Part shown: positions 25,447-35,191 of the stretch, piece after piece
Position numbering within the stretch: position 1 is the first letter of the stretch
How the letters are laid out: the number at the start of each line of letters is the position of its first letter
Source: CAWATG01 sp963785035
Lineage (GTDB): Bacteria > Actinomycetota > Acidimicrobiia > IMCC26256 > CAWATG01
DNA: 64,000 nt
Reading direction: 5' to 3'
Assembly: GCA_963785035.1 (NCBI GenBank)
Contig: CAWATG010000008.1
Coordinates: forward strand, 23,527 to 87,526
Notes under the pieces: generated by a model
Database searches by the model: none
What the model was told of the DNA's origin: nothing
The model's input: only the letters and a program-made list of their open reading frames with translations
Made by a program: the position numbers and the translations under genes

Positions 25447-26733
25447 TTATCCTCGGCCTGAGATCGCGGCAGACCGTTCTACGTTCTCCGAGATCATCCG
25501 CCACTTGCCTCGTCGCACCGATATCGTCCGCTTGATGAACAGCTGATCAACGTCATCCAAGCTGGGCTGGCGCTCATCCGCGCCGAGTGGTTCTCCGGAT
25601 CGCTGCATCGTCCTGATCCGCTCGAGTAGAGCGGCATCTGCCGCGTCGTCTCTGGGAGCGTCACGCCGGGCTTCCTGCTCTTGCGCGATCGAACGCCAAT
25701 CGCTGCGCATCGTTCTGTCCCACATCTCGGTCACGGCATTGTGCAGGTGCGATGGCGGATACCCCGCGAGATGCATGGCACCACGCTGCTTCACCTCATC
25801 AGGCATCGAGTCAAAGTAACCATCCAGCTCCTGGAGAGCTCCCTTGAGATCGGTGGCCGGCAGGTACACCTGGTCGTTCCGGAGGAAGAGCGGCACCGTC
25901 CGCGCGTGCAGGCGATCCCCCGACGTGAACACCATCGCGAATGGCAAGTAGTAGAGATACGCCATGTCGGCCATGTTGCTCGGTCGTTCTCCGGAGATGA
26001 ATCCGCGATCAATGCCAAGGAAGAAGAGCGCTTCAACTTTGAACACGTGTGTGGCGTACGGAGCGAAGCTCTCGATTGGCGGCCGACCAGCTTGTTCCCA
26101 GCGCTCAAGGATCTTCGGGCGCGACGACGCCGGCACGTCGAGAATGTCCATCACGAGCACGACTAGCTGCGGATACGCGCCCGTGCAGAACTCGTCGATG
26201 TGGTGCTTCAGAGCTTCAAGCGTCGAGGCTCGTGTGCCGGCAGGGAAGATGTTTCGGAGCACGCCGATCTTGGCGTCGTGATTCTGCTGGCGGAGGTCGA
26301 CGCGCCACTGGCGAGCAACCTCACGCTCGATATCAAGGAATTCGTGGTCACGCCAACGTTCCAGCGCAGCGGCCTCGGGGAACTCGTCGAAGTGCACGCT
26401 GACCGATCCATCAGCGTTGCGCCGCGGCTTTCCTCCGCTGATGACGATGCGGCCGTCCATCGTCACCTCGAAGACTCCCTCCAGTTCGGCCAGGTACAGC
26501 GTCCGGTGATGGACGTTGGGCGTTGCGCTCCACGGCGTCTTGTCCGCGAGCGCGCCCACCTCCTGCTCCGGTGTCCGCCCCTCCCTAACAGCCTTGCCTA
26601 GGTCCGCAAGGGTCTCGACGTAGAACACCGGTGTGATATTGCCCAGGAAGAAAAGGTCAAACCACACTGCTTCGTCTGGAGAGAGCGATTGCAGCGCGGA
26701 CTTATCGAAGATCGTGATGGGTCCCATGGGCAT
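25447..26733 (-). CDS. Conserved hypothetical protein with PIN-like N-terminus (putative defence effector)
   Basis: This is a protein of 428 residues. The N-terminus ITIFDKSALQSLSPDEAVWF followed by FYVETLADL has the spaced acidic residues of a PIN-like nuclease fold (Asp in the first strand, Glu in the second helix). The remainder is mostly helical, with no recognised domain. It ends the three-gene operon helicase, zinc protein, this protein; the zinc-protein stop lies only 6 bp before its start. The nuclease reading is inference from the N-terminal motif and gene company. Confidence 0.6.
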   Translation of the reverse strand: MPMGPITIFDKSALQSLSPDEAVWFDLFFLGNITPVFYVETLADLGKAVREGRTPEQEVGALADKTPWSATPNVHHRTLYLAELEGVFEVTMDGRIVISGGKPRRNADGSVSVHFDEFPEAAALERWRDHEFLDIEREVARQWRVDLRQQNHDAKIGVLRNIFPAGTRASTLEALKHHIDEFCTGAYPQLVVLVMDILDVPASSRPKILERWEQAGRPPIESFAPYATHVFKVEALFFLGIDRGFISGERPSNMADMAYLYYLPFAMVFTSGDRLHARTVPLFLRNDQVYLPATDLKGALQELDGYFDSMPDEVKQRGAMHLAGYPPSHLHNAVTEMWDRTMRSDWRSIAQEQEARRDAPRDDAADAALLERIRTMQRSGEPLGADERQPSLDDVDQLFIKRTISVRRGKWRMISENVERSAAISGRG

Positions 26734-26739
26734 CCTGGT

Positions 26740-27006
26740 TCACGATCTCGCGCTCATCCGAGGCGCTGTGACCGGCGCGACGGCGAAGTGCTCGCGCAGC
26801 ACCTGCAGATCGCTCTCGGCAGTTGCGATGATTTCGAGGGCACACATCGGGCAGTAGTTCTTCTTGCTCCCCCGCCCCGCCTCCTTGACGACCAGGCATT
26901 TCACACCCTTGGCGATGACGTGCTCCGCAGGCTTGTGATGGCACTTTCGCTGGGCACCGGCGGTCTCGACGACAACATGCAGTAGGACCTGACGCACCTT
27001 CGCCAT
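26740..27006 (-). CDS. Small zinc-binding protein
   Basis: This is a protein of 88 residues beginning AKVRQVLLHVVVETAGAQ. CHHKPAEH and CPMC, with an additional Cys (VKCLVV), are spaced like ligands of a single zinc site. The start is four bases after the helicase stop, so it is translationally linked. A small zinc protein between a helicase and a putative nuclease may be an adaptor that recognises nucleic acid or a modified end. Confidence 0.65.
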   Translation of the reverse strand: MAKVRQVLLHVVVETAGAQRKCHHKPAEHVIAKGVKCLVVKEAGRGSKKNYCPMCALEIIATAESDLQVLREHFAVAPVTAPRMSARS

Positions 27007-27010
27007 CGCC

Positions 27011-29074
27011 TTACGCCTTCCCCATCGCGGTCTTGATCTCTTCGACGAGTTCGTCAGCGAGGAGATCGAGGCGGCCGAGTGCTTCTTCTGCCTCATCCGC
27101 CGTCAGCGCGTTCCTCGACTTCGAGTCGATACCGACGGACGCGTTGATCCTTCGATTAAGGAGCTGCGTGACGGCCTGCACGTTCGCCATCGGCGGCCGC
27201 ACGTTGAGCACCTTGCTGACGTTGCGACCCTCGCGACTTACGTCGGCGTCGCGTAGCACCCGAGCGACGACGGAGTTCGTACGCTCAGCGAGGCGCTTCC
27301 GGGCAGCGCGTCGGCGCCGCTGCGGTGTGACCGGGATCGGGCTTGGTTCGACCTCTTCTGCTTCGCGTCGCGCTTGTAGCGTCTCACGAAGCTGCTCAGC
27401 GGTCACGAGATCGCGAAGGCGCAGGCCGCCCTGGATCTGTTGATCCAGCAGCCGCTCGATGACACGAGGGTCGTCGGGGTCGAGAAACTCTTGGCGGATG
27501 AAATGGCTGATGGTTTCGGTATTGACGAGACCAAGTTGGTCGAACCGTCGCGGCTCGCCACGACCGTCAGAAGTGGAGTTGTCGTCAGGGACCACATCCT
27601 CGGTGTCGAGCCAGCGCCGCACCAGTTCCTGATCGTCGAGATCGAGTTCGCGGAAGTCATCCCAGTGTTCGTCGTTGTTGAGGCCGACGTGCGAGATGAT
27701 GAATCCGGTGTTGTCCGGATGGTCGGCCTCGTTCTGTTGCACGACCCGCATCGCACGACCGACGAACTGGATGTAGGGGGCGAGGCTGCGGAACGGGCGA
27801 AATACAGCGGCGACACTCAGCAAGGGGTGGTCGAAGCCCTCCCCGAGAACCTGGACCTGCACGATGACGTCGAGGTTGCCCCGGCGCAGGTTGGCGATGA
27901 TGCCGTCTCGTTCTTCCTGAGGAAGGTCGCTGTGGATCGCCGCTGCCCGATAGCCGCACTCTTCGTACAGAGATCGCACCTGGCGCGCGTGGTCGACGGA
28001 ACAGGCGGCGGCGATGATCTGGTGCTGGGTGCCGGTACGTGCGCGCATCTCGTTGCAGTGCGCGATGCTCGACTCGACGATGTGACGATTGCACTCGGGT
28101 GACAGCGCGACGCCGCGGCGGAACCACGTCTCCTCGCGCAGCTGCATGACTTCGTCGAAGCTGTGATGACGTTCGTCGCCGCGGTAGGTGAAGTAGACCT
28201 CGGACGGCGCGACGTTGATGCTCGTCAGGCGCTTGATGTAGCCCTTCATCATCGCCTGTGTGAAGGAGTATCGGTAGATCACCTCGCCCGGTAGCGGCTG
28301 ACGATCCGTGCGGAAGGGAGTGGCCGTCAAGCTGATGACCTTCGCGTCGGGGAACCGGCGCAGGACTTTCTTCCAGCTCTCAGCTGCGGAGTGATGACCC
28401 TCATCGATCAAGATCAGATCGAAGAAGTTCGGCGGGAACTGTGGCAGCCAACGGTCAGCGGTGCTCGCAAGTTGCTGGATGTTCGTCACCACGAAGTGAC
28501 TCTCGGTGCAATCGTGAATATTTGCGTCTGGCCCGTCCAAGACCGCGGTGAAGGGACCGTCTTGGAAATCGGCGAGCACGCGCGCCTTCGCCCAGAAACA
28601 GCTCGTACTTACGATGTCCAGCGCGTCGGTGATCCCCTGCCGGATTGTGAGGTTCGGCGCGATCACCAGCACTCGACCCCGCGCCAAGCCGAAGGGCAAC
28701 GTCGCGATGACACCCGTCTTCCCGCAACCAACCGGGATGACCAGCATGGCCGGCTCGGAGGAATGCGCGAAGTGCTCGCGGACCGCCTTGTACGCGCCAC
28801 GCTGCGGCTCGCGTAGCCGGTTGTTCTCCGTGATGTTTGCCGGCTTGCGAAACACGGCGTCAATGTCGTCGCTCTCGGCTCCAGCCCGGAGATACCCAAG
28901 GCGATAGGCCTCGAGCGCGGCTCGGTCATAGAAGCGGTAGTTGCTGCCAGGACGCCGGGTGGCTCGAAGTTTCCCCTCTCGGTCCCATCGGCGGAGCGTC
29001 TGGGGAGAGACGCCCAGCAGATCCGCCGCTGCCGTCACCGTCAAGAACTCGCTCTTGGAATCTTTCGTTGTCAC
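27011..29074 (-). CDS. HTH (MerR-type)-DEAD/DEAH SF2 helicase fusion
   Basis: The protein has 687 residues from GTG 29074. Residues 9-60 form a MerR-type HTH (LTVTAAADLLGVSPQTLRRW, then YRFYDRAALEAYR). Next come the SF2 helicase motifs PVGCGKTG (motif I), LILIDEGHH (motif II), SLTATPF (III), HSDLPQEER, EGFDHP and FVGRAMR (VI). The C-terminal 180 residues are helical and unassigned. I chose GTG 29074 because TATAAT ends seven bases before it; ATG 29083 is the alternative and would overlap the -10 box. The HTH suggests autoregulation at the AGGTTG repeats upstream. Confidence 0.75.
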   Translation of the reverse strand: MTTKDSKSEFLTVTAAADLLGVSPQTLRRWDREGKLRATRRPGSNYRFYDRAALEAYRLGYLRAGAESDDIDAVFRKPANITENNRLREPQRGAYKAVREHFAHSSEPAMLVIPVGCGKTGVIATLPFGLARGRVLVIAPNLTIRQGITDALDIVSTSCFWAKARVLADFQDGPFTAVLDGPDANIHDCTESHFVVTNIQQLASTADRWLPQFPPNFFDLILIDEGHHSAAESWKKVLRRFPDAKVISLTATPFRTDRQPLPGEVIYRYSFTQAMMKGYIKRLTSINVAPSEVYFTYRGDERHHSFDEVMQLREETWFRRGVALSPECNRHIVESSIAHCNEMRARTGTQHQIIAAACSVDHARQVRSLYEECGYRAAAIHSDLPQEERDGIIANLRRGNLDVIVQVQVLGEGFDHPLLSVAAVFRPFRSLAPYIQFVGRAMRVVQQNEADHPDNTGFIISHVGLNNDEHWDDFRELDLDDQELVRRWLDTEDVVPDDNSTSDGRGEPRRFDQLGLVNTETISHFIRQEFLDPDDPRVIERLLDQQIQGGLRLRDLVTAEQLRETLQARREAEEVEPSPIPVTPQRRRRAARKRLAERTNSVVARVLRDADVSREGRNVSKVLNVRPPMANVQAVTQLLNRRINASVGIDSKSRNALTADEAEEALGRLDLLADELVEEIKTAMGKA

Positions 29075-29081
29075 GGCACCC

Positions 29082-29114
29082 ATTATACAGGTTGGTAAAG
29101 GTTGAACAAGGTTG
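29082..29114 (-). promoter_or_regulatory. Leaderless promoter with three AGGTTG repeats at exact 10-bp period
   Basis: On the minus strand the consensus -10 TATAAT (29,082-29,087) ends seven bases before GTG 29074. AGGTTG occurs on the plus strand at 29,089, 29,099 and 29,109, one helical turn apart, covering the -35 area. It looks like an operator for a multimeric HTH protein, most simply the helicase itself. Confidence 0.6.
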
Positions 29115-29130
29115 ATGGAGGACTCCAAGC

Positions 29131-29604
29131 ATGGCAGGACCGGACGCCTGGGGCCGCCAGCGACAGATGCTCGCGGATTCAGCGGCGCCACAACGAGCAG
29201 CGAAGCCAGGAGATCAGCAAGTACGTGCGCCATGGCTTCCCGTGGCCATCGATATCACAGGCGGCCCGAGATTCCGGTGACTACGACGACCTGAAGAAGC
29301 CTGGATGGCTACCGACGGCGATTGTTGGCAGTGTGTTGATCGGAAAGGATGATCGCGAAGTAGCGCGTTGGAGTCCCTCAACCGTCGTAAGGGCCTCTCG
29401 CTATTCGTCATGGACGTCACGAAAGGGCTAGCAGAGTACGACTGGCGAACCTTCTCCGCTCCAGACCTGCTAGCTGATCTGCGCAGCGCAAAGGCCCGCT
29501 TCCGTGGAAGCACCGGCTACCGGGAACTCCGACGCGATCTCCTTCATTATCTCATCTCGTCGCTGGTTAGGGTGATGTGCCGACAGTCGCTACCGAAGTG
29601 CTGA
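29131..29604 (+). pseudogene. DGQHR-domain-like protein remnant
   Basis: The first frame starts MAGPDAWGRQRQMLAD. A second frame reads EISKYVRHGFPWPSIS and DLKKPGWLPTAIVGSVLIG, which resembles the start of DGQHR/DndB-like proteins. A third frame reads KGLSLFVMDVTKGLAEYDW and GYRELRRDLLHYL, a plausible C-terminus. At least two frameshifts and loss of the middle part are needed. It is divergent from the helicase operon and may once have been part of the same defence locus. Confidence 0.45.
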
Positions 29605-29627
29605 GCCTGCTTGGTTGGGACTAGCTG

Positions 29628-30061
29628 ATGGCTTTGTCAGCGCAGGCGACGGCCGACCTCCATCAGACGAAGCCGTCCAGCGTGATCGACGCGTTTGGCA
29701 GTCTCCGCCGCTACCTGAACGACGGCCGGTGGCTGGGGATTCGCAATGCATATCTGAATGACGCCGTGGCGACCATCGACGCGCAGCTTGCGGCAACGCC
29801 ATCCACGATCAATCAGAAACACCGGGCCGAGTACGTCGCCGCATCAGTCCCGCTCCATGCCGTTGACGGGTGGTCGTACCTCGGGCGAGCTCTCGCAGCT
29901 CATCTTCTTGCGACGTGTACGCGGCCCGCCACCGCGCCTACTTCGCCGAACTTGGAGCAGCGATGTCCTTGTTGGCGACACAAGGGATTGGTGCAACTAA
30001 TTCGTGCGATGATGTCGGCGTGGACCGCGGGCCCTGCCACGCACGGTGGGGACCACAGTAA
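29628..30061 (+). pseudogene. N-terminal remnant of a conserved hypothetical protein
   Basis: The first frame has PSSVIDAFGSLRRYLNDGRW and HAVDGWSYLGRALAAHLL. The protein continues in another frame after about 29,912 as DVYAARHRAYFAELGAAMSL and LATQGIG, and then stops making sense at about 29,995. I recognise this as the beginning of a larger hypothetical protein family but know no function. A frameshift and a 3' deletion are evident. Confidence 0.45.
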
Positions 30062-30080
30062 ACGGAGGGGCGATCCGAAG

Positions 30081-31138
30081 TTGAGGCCGAACATCGCGAT
30101 AACCGGCCTCACGGCGGCTGGCAAGACCACGCACGCACTGCTGCTCAGCTCAGCGCTCGGCTATGACTTCCGCTCCGCGTCCGAGGTGTTGCTGGGCAAG
30201 GTCGGGTTCAGCCCAGGGAACAACGATCGCTGGATCTACGACATGACCCGGATCGAGGAGCAGCGAGCCGACGGAAGCGCCGACCGCTTCGTCGACGACC
30301 GGCTGGCCGCCTGGGCGTCCCAATGCGAAGGGACTGTCTTCGACTCGTGGTTCTTGCCCTACCTTTACCGCTCCGAGCAGCCGCTGGTCAGGGTCTATCT
30401 GGACTCAGACCTCGAGTCCCGCGCGATGAAGTGCCTCGTGTCCCAACAGCCCACCGACGACCCCATGACTCTCAATCAGTGCCGTCAGCTGATACAGCAC
30501 AAGGATGACACCACGGTCGCCCGCGCCAGGAGCTCTACGGCATCGACATCCGCGATACCACTGGCATCGAGAGACTCGACAACACCGGGCTGATCCGCGA
30601 ACCCACCATCGAGAGCGCCCGCCACGGAATCGGGAGATTTCACACCTACCTGCTGGGCGTCGTGCACAACCGGCTGCGACAGATCGGATCCGACTTGAAC
30701 CCGTTTCCCGTCATTGAACTCGCCGGCTGCATCGTCCAGAACGAAAAGGGCCACATCCTCCTAATCCACCGCGACCGAGACGGGACCGTGCAATGGGAGA
30801 TTCCCGGCGGCAAGGTCGAGGTCGGGGAGTCGGGCCGTGTGGCCGCACAGCGGGAGCTGTTGGAAGAGGCGGGTGTCGAATCCGCCATCGGCGTTGAACT
30901 CGGCACCAGGGATTTCGCCGAGCGCGGGGTCGGATACCGATACACTTGGTTCGAAGCCAGCGTCACACGCGGTACCCCCACCGTCATCGAGCACGACACC
31001 TTTGACGACATTTCGTTCTTCCCGAGAGGCCGGCTCGACCAGGCCCGTGTCGACGGTGAACTGTCGCCGAATGCGGCGAATTTCTACGACGAGCTGATCG
31101 CAGGCCGAGTCAAGCTGGCTACAGAAGTGCAGTTCTAG
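30081..31138 (+). pseudogene. P-loop kinase-NUDIX fusion, interrupted by one frameshift
   Basis: TTG 30081, preceded by GGAGGGG, opens a kinase-like domain with P-loop GLTAAGKTT, FDSWFLPYLYR and VRVYLDSDLESRAMKCL. Near 30,527 the frame breaks: the lost continuation QELYGIDIRDTTGIE and HTYLLGVVH is in the frame that runs without a stop into the NUDIX domain. That domain has a perfect NUDIX box (G-x5-E-x7-RE-x2-EE-x-G) from GGKVEVGE to EEAGV. One missing C near 30,527 would restore a single protein of about 350 residues. The NUDIX part could still be made from GTG 30662. The radical SAM gene follows after two bases. Confidence 0.6.
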
Positions 31139-31140
31139 GC

Positions 31141-32481
31141 GTGGACGTCACCATCGACTCGGCGGCGGCACTGGCCGATGCAGTCACCGCTCGGGTCCGA
31201 AGCGACTACATGTACATGTATCCGCCAAGGCAGGCCTACCGGAAGCTGGACCTGGACACTGACGCAGTGGCAGCTGGTATCCGTGACAGCTGCGTCGCAC
31301 GCGAACGCCTGAACTTGTACGTGCACCTGCCGTTTTGCAAGCAGATCTGCGGATTCTGCAACCTGTACACAACCACCATCCGCTCCGAGTCGGTGTACCG
31401 CCGCTACGTCGATGCGATGAGCCGGCAGATGGATGCCCTGGCCGAGTTGGCCCCGACTAGTTCTACGATCCCCACGATCTATTTCGGGGGCGGCACCCCA
31501 ACCGTCCTGCCGATCCCGTTGCTGCGCTCCATACTGCAACAGGTACGTGATAAGTGGGGCAACATCGAGCCCAACGCCGAGTTGGCGATCGAGGTTGACC
31601 CGCAGACCGTTGACCGAGCGTTGCTTGACGAGCTCCGCGATACCGGGTTCAACCGGGTGAACCTCGGGATTCAGTCACGCGCTCCTGAGGAGATCCTCAG
31701 CATTGGGCGCCGCTATAGCCCGGAGGACCAGGCCACCCGGGTGCGAGACGCGATAGCGACAGGGTTTGCCAATGTCTGCGTCGACCTAATCTTCGGTCTG
31801 CCGGGCCAGTCGCTGGACAGCTGGACGAGGTCGGTGAGCGAATGCGTCGATCTGCGCCCTCACACCATTTGCTGCTACCCGCTAACCCATCGGCCGTTCA
31901 CCGGCTTCGACCGCCGGGCCGCCGAGCGCTCTGCTGTCACGTATGAGATGTGGACGGCAGCGAACGACATCCTCGTCGGCGCCGGGTTCGCCCGCCAGAG
32001 CCAGGTCCGGTGGGCCCGGGACGGCGGCGGGTACAAGCAGAAGGAACTTCACTGGGGCTTGGAGAACGTGCTCGGAATCGGCGCTGGGGCACGCTCGTAC
32101 CTGTGGGATCTCGATCTACGGAACGGGTACTCGATCGTAAATCGCAACGCCACCCTGACTAACTACATGGACGCCATGGAGGCGGGGGATGTGTTGCCGA
32201 ACGAGGGCTACGTGATGGACGACGAGGAACGGGCCCGCAAGGCGGTCGTCCTCGGACTGCTGCATCTCGATCTCGATCGATTCGAGAGGCTGCTCGGAGA
32301 GCGCCTCGACCAGCGGTTCGCTATCGAGTTTGCGGAGTTGGAGTCCCTCGGGTTCATCGAGCGCACCCCCGGCGCCGTGAAGATCAGCGAGCAGGCGGTC
32401 CCGTACCGCGACCTAATCGTCCAGCTGTTCTTCTCCGACCGTGTCCGTCGTGCCCTTGCGGAGTTCTCCTATGAGCAATGA
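31141..32481 (+). CDS. Radical SAM protein, HemN/HemW-like
   Basis: This is a protein of 446 residues. NLYVHLPFCKQICGFCN contains the CxxxCxxC cluster that binds the 4Fe-4S centre, and YFGGGTPTVLP is the SAM-binding motif. VCVDLIFGLPGQ and a C-terminal winged-helix-like HemN region (LGIGAGARSYL, LESLGFIERTPGAVKISEQA) follow. Relatives are coproporphyrinogen dehydrogenases, heme chaperones (HemW) and methyltransferases. The residue set needed for true HemN cannot be confirmed here, and with no heme genes around a different substrate is likely. The GTG start is two bases after the NUDIX stop. Confidence 0.78.
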   Translation: MDVTIDSAAALADAVTARVRSDYMYMYPPRQAYRKLDLDTDAVAAGIRDSCVARERLNLYVHLPFCKQICGFCNLYTTTIRSESVYRRYVDAMSRQMDALAELAPTSSTIPTIYFGGGTPTVLPIPLLRSILQQVRDKWGNIEPNAELAIEVDPQTVDRALLDELRDTGFNRVNLGIQSRAPEEILSIGRRYSPEDQATRVRDAIATGFANVCVDLIFGLPGQSLDSWTRSVSECVDLRPHTICCYPLTHRPFTGFDRRAAERSAVTYEMWTAANDILVGAGFARQSQVRWARDGGGYKQKELHWGLENVLGIGAGARSYLWDLDLRNGYSIVNRNATLTNYMDAMEAGDVLPNEGYVMDDEERARKAVVLGLLHLDLDRFERLLGERLDQRFAIEFAELESLGFIERTPGAVKISEQAVPYRDLIVQLFFSDRVRRALAEFSYEQ

Positions 32482-34571
32482 CGGGTTCGAGCCACAGATC
32501 ACGTGGCTCCACGTGTCCGACATCCACGCCGGCAGCGGCGGGCTCCGCGACCAAGCAGAGCTCGCCCAGGTCTTCGCCGACCTCCTGAGAGACCTTGGCG
32601 CTCTTGTGCATGCCGAGCATGTTCAACCGCCGACACACGTGATCTTCACCGGCGACGTGTCACAATCGGGCGGCGGTGACCCAGTCAAGAGTGATCGGAT
32701 TCGCATCCGATCTGGAAGCTTGGTCCGCTGCGCCGGCTAGGAACGACGGCAGCCCGAGACCTTCAGGCATCGGCGTCGGCGACGCCGGGACTGGGCCCGG
32801 GCCGGCGATGACACGTTCACGGATGCGAAAACGAGTGTGGCCACGCTCGGCCAGTATGCTCATACCATCACGTCTGCTCGAGCTCCGGACTCGACCAAAG
32901 GACCGTCCCAATGGGCGCGAGTGCGATCGTGGAGGCCCTCGCCGCCGGTGAGAACGTCCTCCTGCTACGGGAACCCGGGTCGGGCAACAGCGTCGCATCC
33001 ACGAGATCGCCACGCGGCGGTGCTGCCGGGTTGCATCCGCTCATCTACCGGTTCTCTGACATCCGCCGCCTCTTCGCCTCTGGGGCCGAGATGCAAGCTC
33101 TCGAGAAGCTCGTTGCTGATGACGGACGCAGCGGAGCGCACATAGTCATCGTCGACGGCCTCGACGAAGCCAGCGGAACCGATACCGGAGATGGTCGGAC
33201 GGTGAGTCGCTGGCTCCAAGAGCTCGCCGACCTCGGTTCGATGCTCATCAGCTGCCGGGCGGCCGACTATCGCGAGCACCTGGCCGCCTACGTCGAACCG
33301 ATCGGGTTCGACGCTCTTCAGACTCTCGAACCGTGGCGTGTCAAGATCGAGTTCGAGTCGTTAGTGCGCAAGCTCGCCGCCCGGAGTCTCGAGCCGGATG
33401 ACAACCTCATCGAGGTCGTCAAGCGCAAGGAGTCGCTGGCGAGGTTGGTGACCACTCCTCTGTTCGCCCGAATGCTCACCCTGATCGGGCCGTCCGGGGC
33501 AGACGACGGTGCCAGTCCGAAGATGACCTGTATCGAGCGTTCTTCCTCGGGCTCGCGGACCGGACGTCAACGGAGCTTGAGGTGGCCGGCTTCGACGTCG
33601 ACGATCCACACGCTCTTTGGCTAGAGGCGGCCTGGGCTGTGTTCTCCCTTGACCTGTTGCAAGACGAGACGGTCAACCTGAAAGCACTGATGGGGTACTG
33701 ACCCAGACGGCCAGCGTCGGCACGCGCCGGCGGTCCGCCGGGCCCTGTCCGTGATCATCGATCGAGGCGGCGCTAACCCGCTGGCTGAGAAGTCCGCCTT
33801 CCTCCACTACTCGTTCTACGAGTTCCTGCTCGCCGCCGCCATCGCCGAACGTCTCAGCGGCGAAAAGGCAGCGAACTCGGAGACGTTCGCGACGCTCGCC
33901 ATCGACATCCCCCGAAGGGTGCGGCGCTTCCTCGTCGGACGTCTTCGCTCCGACGCACCCGACCGTGTCAAGTACGTGCTGCAGGAGACGTACCAGCGGA
34001 TGAAGACCGAGAACCCATTGGCGATGTCACGGACCGGCTGCAACCTGATCGCGTACCTGCTGTCGCGAGGCTTCGACTCCCAAGACGTTCTCCTCCGCCT
34101 ATACCGCGAACGAAACGGACCTGTTCTTGCAGAACTCGCTCCGTTGGGCTCTCACCCACGCCGACGACATGAATGTCGCTGGCGAGTTCGTGGACGAGCT
34201 GGATCGGTCAGCTCACTACGCCGCGATGTGCCGGGGGTATCTCCTCTACTACCACGGTGACCTGCCGCGGGAGACCCAGCCGCCGTTCTTCGATCTCGAC
34301 CCCGCGGTATCCTGGTCACGGACGTCGCGCCGCCGTCCAGCAGTTAATGGCGGAACCTGCCTATGACACGACGGTGGCGGAGCCGCGACGCATCATCGAC
34401 CTGTACACCTTCCTGAGCTTCGCGCTGCTGCGGAACGAGACGGTTCTCGCCGATGAGAGCGTGACGGTCTACAACGTGCTGAGCACTATTTGGGCGGGTG
34501 GGCGCGCTCCAGGACGTGTGCTGCACCGCCTGCAAGCGATGGCTGCCGTCGTGTGCCCGCAGGGCGCGTAA
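32471..34571 (+). pseudogene. Metallophosphoesterase-NACHT NTPase, decayed defence gene
   Basis: The start (ATG 32471, overlapping the radical SAM stop) reads ITWLHVSDIHAGSG and THVIFTGDVSQSG, the first two metallophosphoesterase motifs. Other frames then carry NACHT features: LLLREPGSGNSV in the Walker A place (Lys replaced by Asn), IVIVDGLDEA as Walker B, LISCRAADYREHL and a helical tail (FLHYSFYEFLLAAAIAERL and more). At least four frame changes and internal loss are required, so it is not functional. Phosphoesterase-NACHT fusions belong to the STAND-type antiphage proteins. Confidence 0.6.
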
Positions 34572-34575
34572 GCAG

Positions 34576-35131
34576 CTAGGCGACTGACCGGGCCGGTTGT
34601 CCGCGCCGCAGGTCCGATCCGATCTCGCTGGCGCTGTTCACCGCTGCAGCCACCATCTGCCGACCCGCCTCTGGATCAAGCTCACGCAGGCCCGAGTCGA
34701 ACATGGGGAGGCCGCTGGCGACGATCACCGCAAACTCCTCGATGCATCCCGAGCTGAACTGCCAGCCGTCCGCTAACACCACCGCGTCAGCTTTCGATGA
34801 AAGAATTCGCAAGCACAGGTCGACGTAGTCACGCTGATTCCATTCTGCGTACACACCGAAGCACGTCGGGTCGAACACTGGCCGACCTGTAGCCTGACGA
34901 ATCCGGGCAGCGTCGCACTGCCGCGTCGGCACGATTCGCTACGACGACGCTGTGGTCCTTGTCGTACATCGCCCCGACCACTCCACGGTTCCGGATGTGC
35001 TCCATCAAGCGAGGGCCGCCGTTCAGCGGGGTGACGAGGTAGATGAGTTTGGATTCACCGATTAGCCCAACCATCGCGTCGATCGCCAGGTTCACGTCGT
35101 GGTCGTTCAATGACCCACCTCTCCGGGGCAT
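34576..35131 (-). pseudogene. Nucleoside 2-deoxyribosyltransferase-like protein (DUF4406-like), frameshifted
   Basis: The 5' frame reads LIGESKLIYLVTPLNGGPRL up to VVVANRADAA. The protein then continues in another frame as ARIRQATGRPVFDP, AEWNQRDYVDLC and VVLADGWQFSSGCIEEF to 34576. A roughly 10-base insertion near 34,925 explains the break. The ADGW and the Glu of EEF are typical of the family. The start may be TTG 35110, which has GAGAGG before it, rather than ATG 35131. Confidence 0.5.
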
Positions 35132-35191
35132 CGGTTCGCTCTGAGAATACCCCAGCCCCAACCCCGGGCATGGGGATAGCGTCATTGTCGT

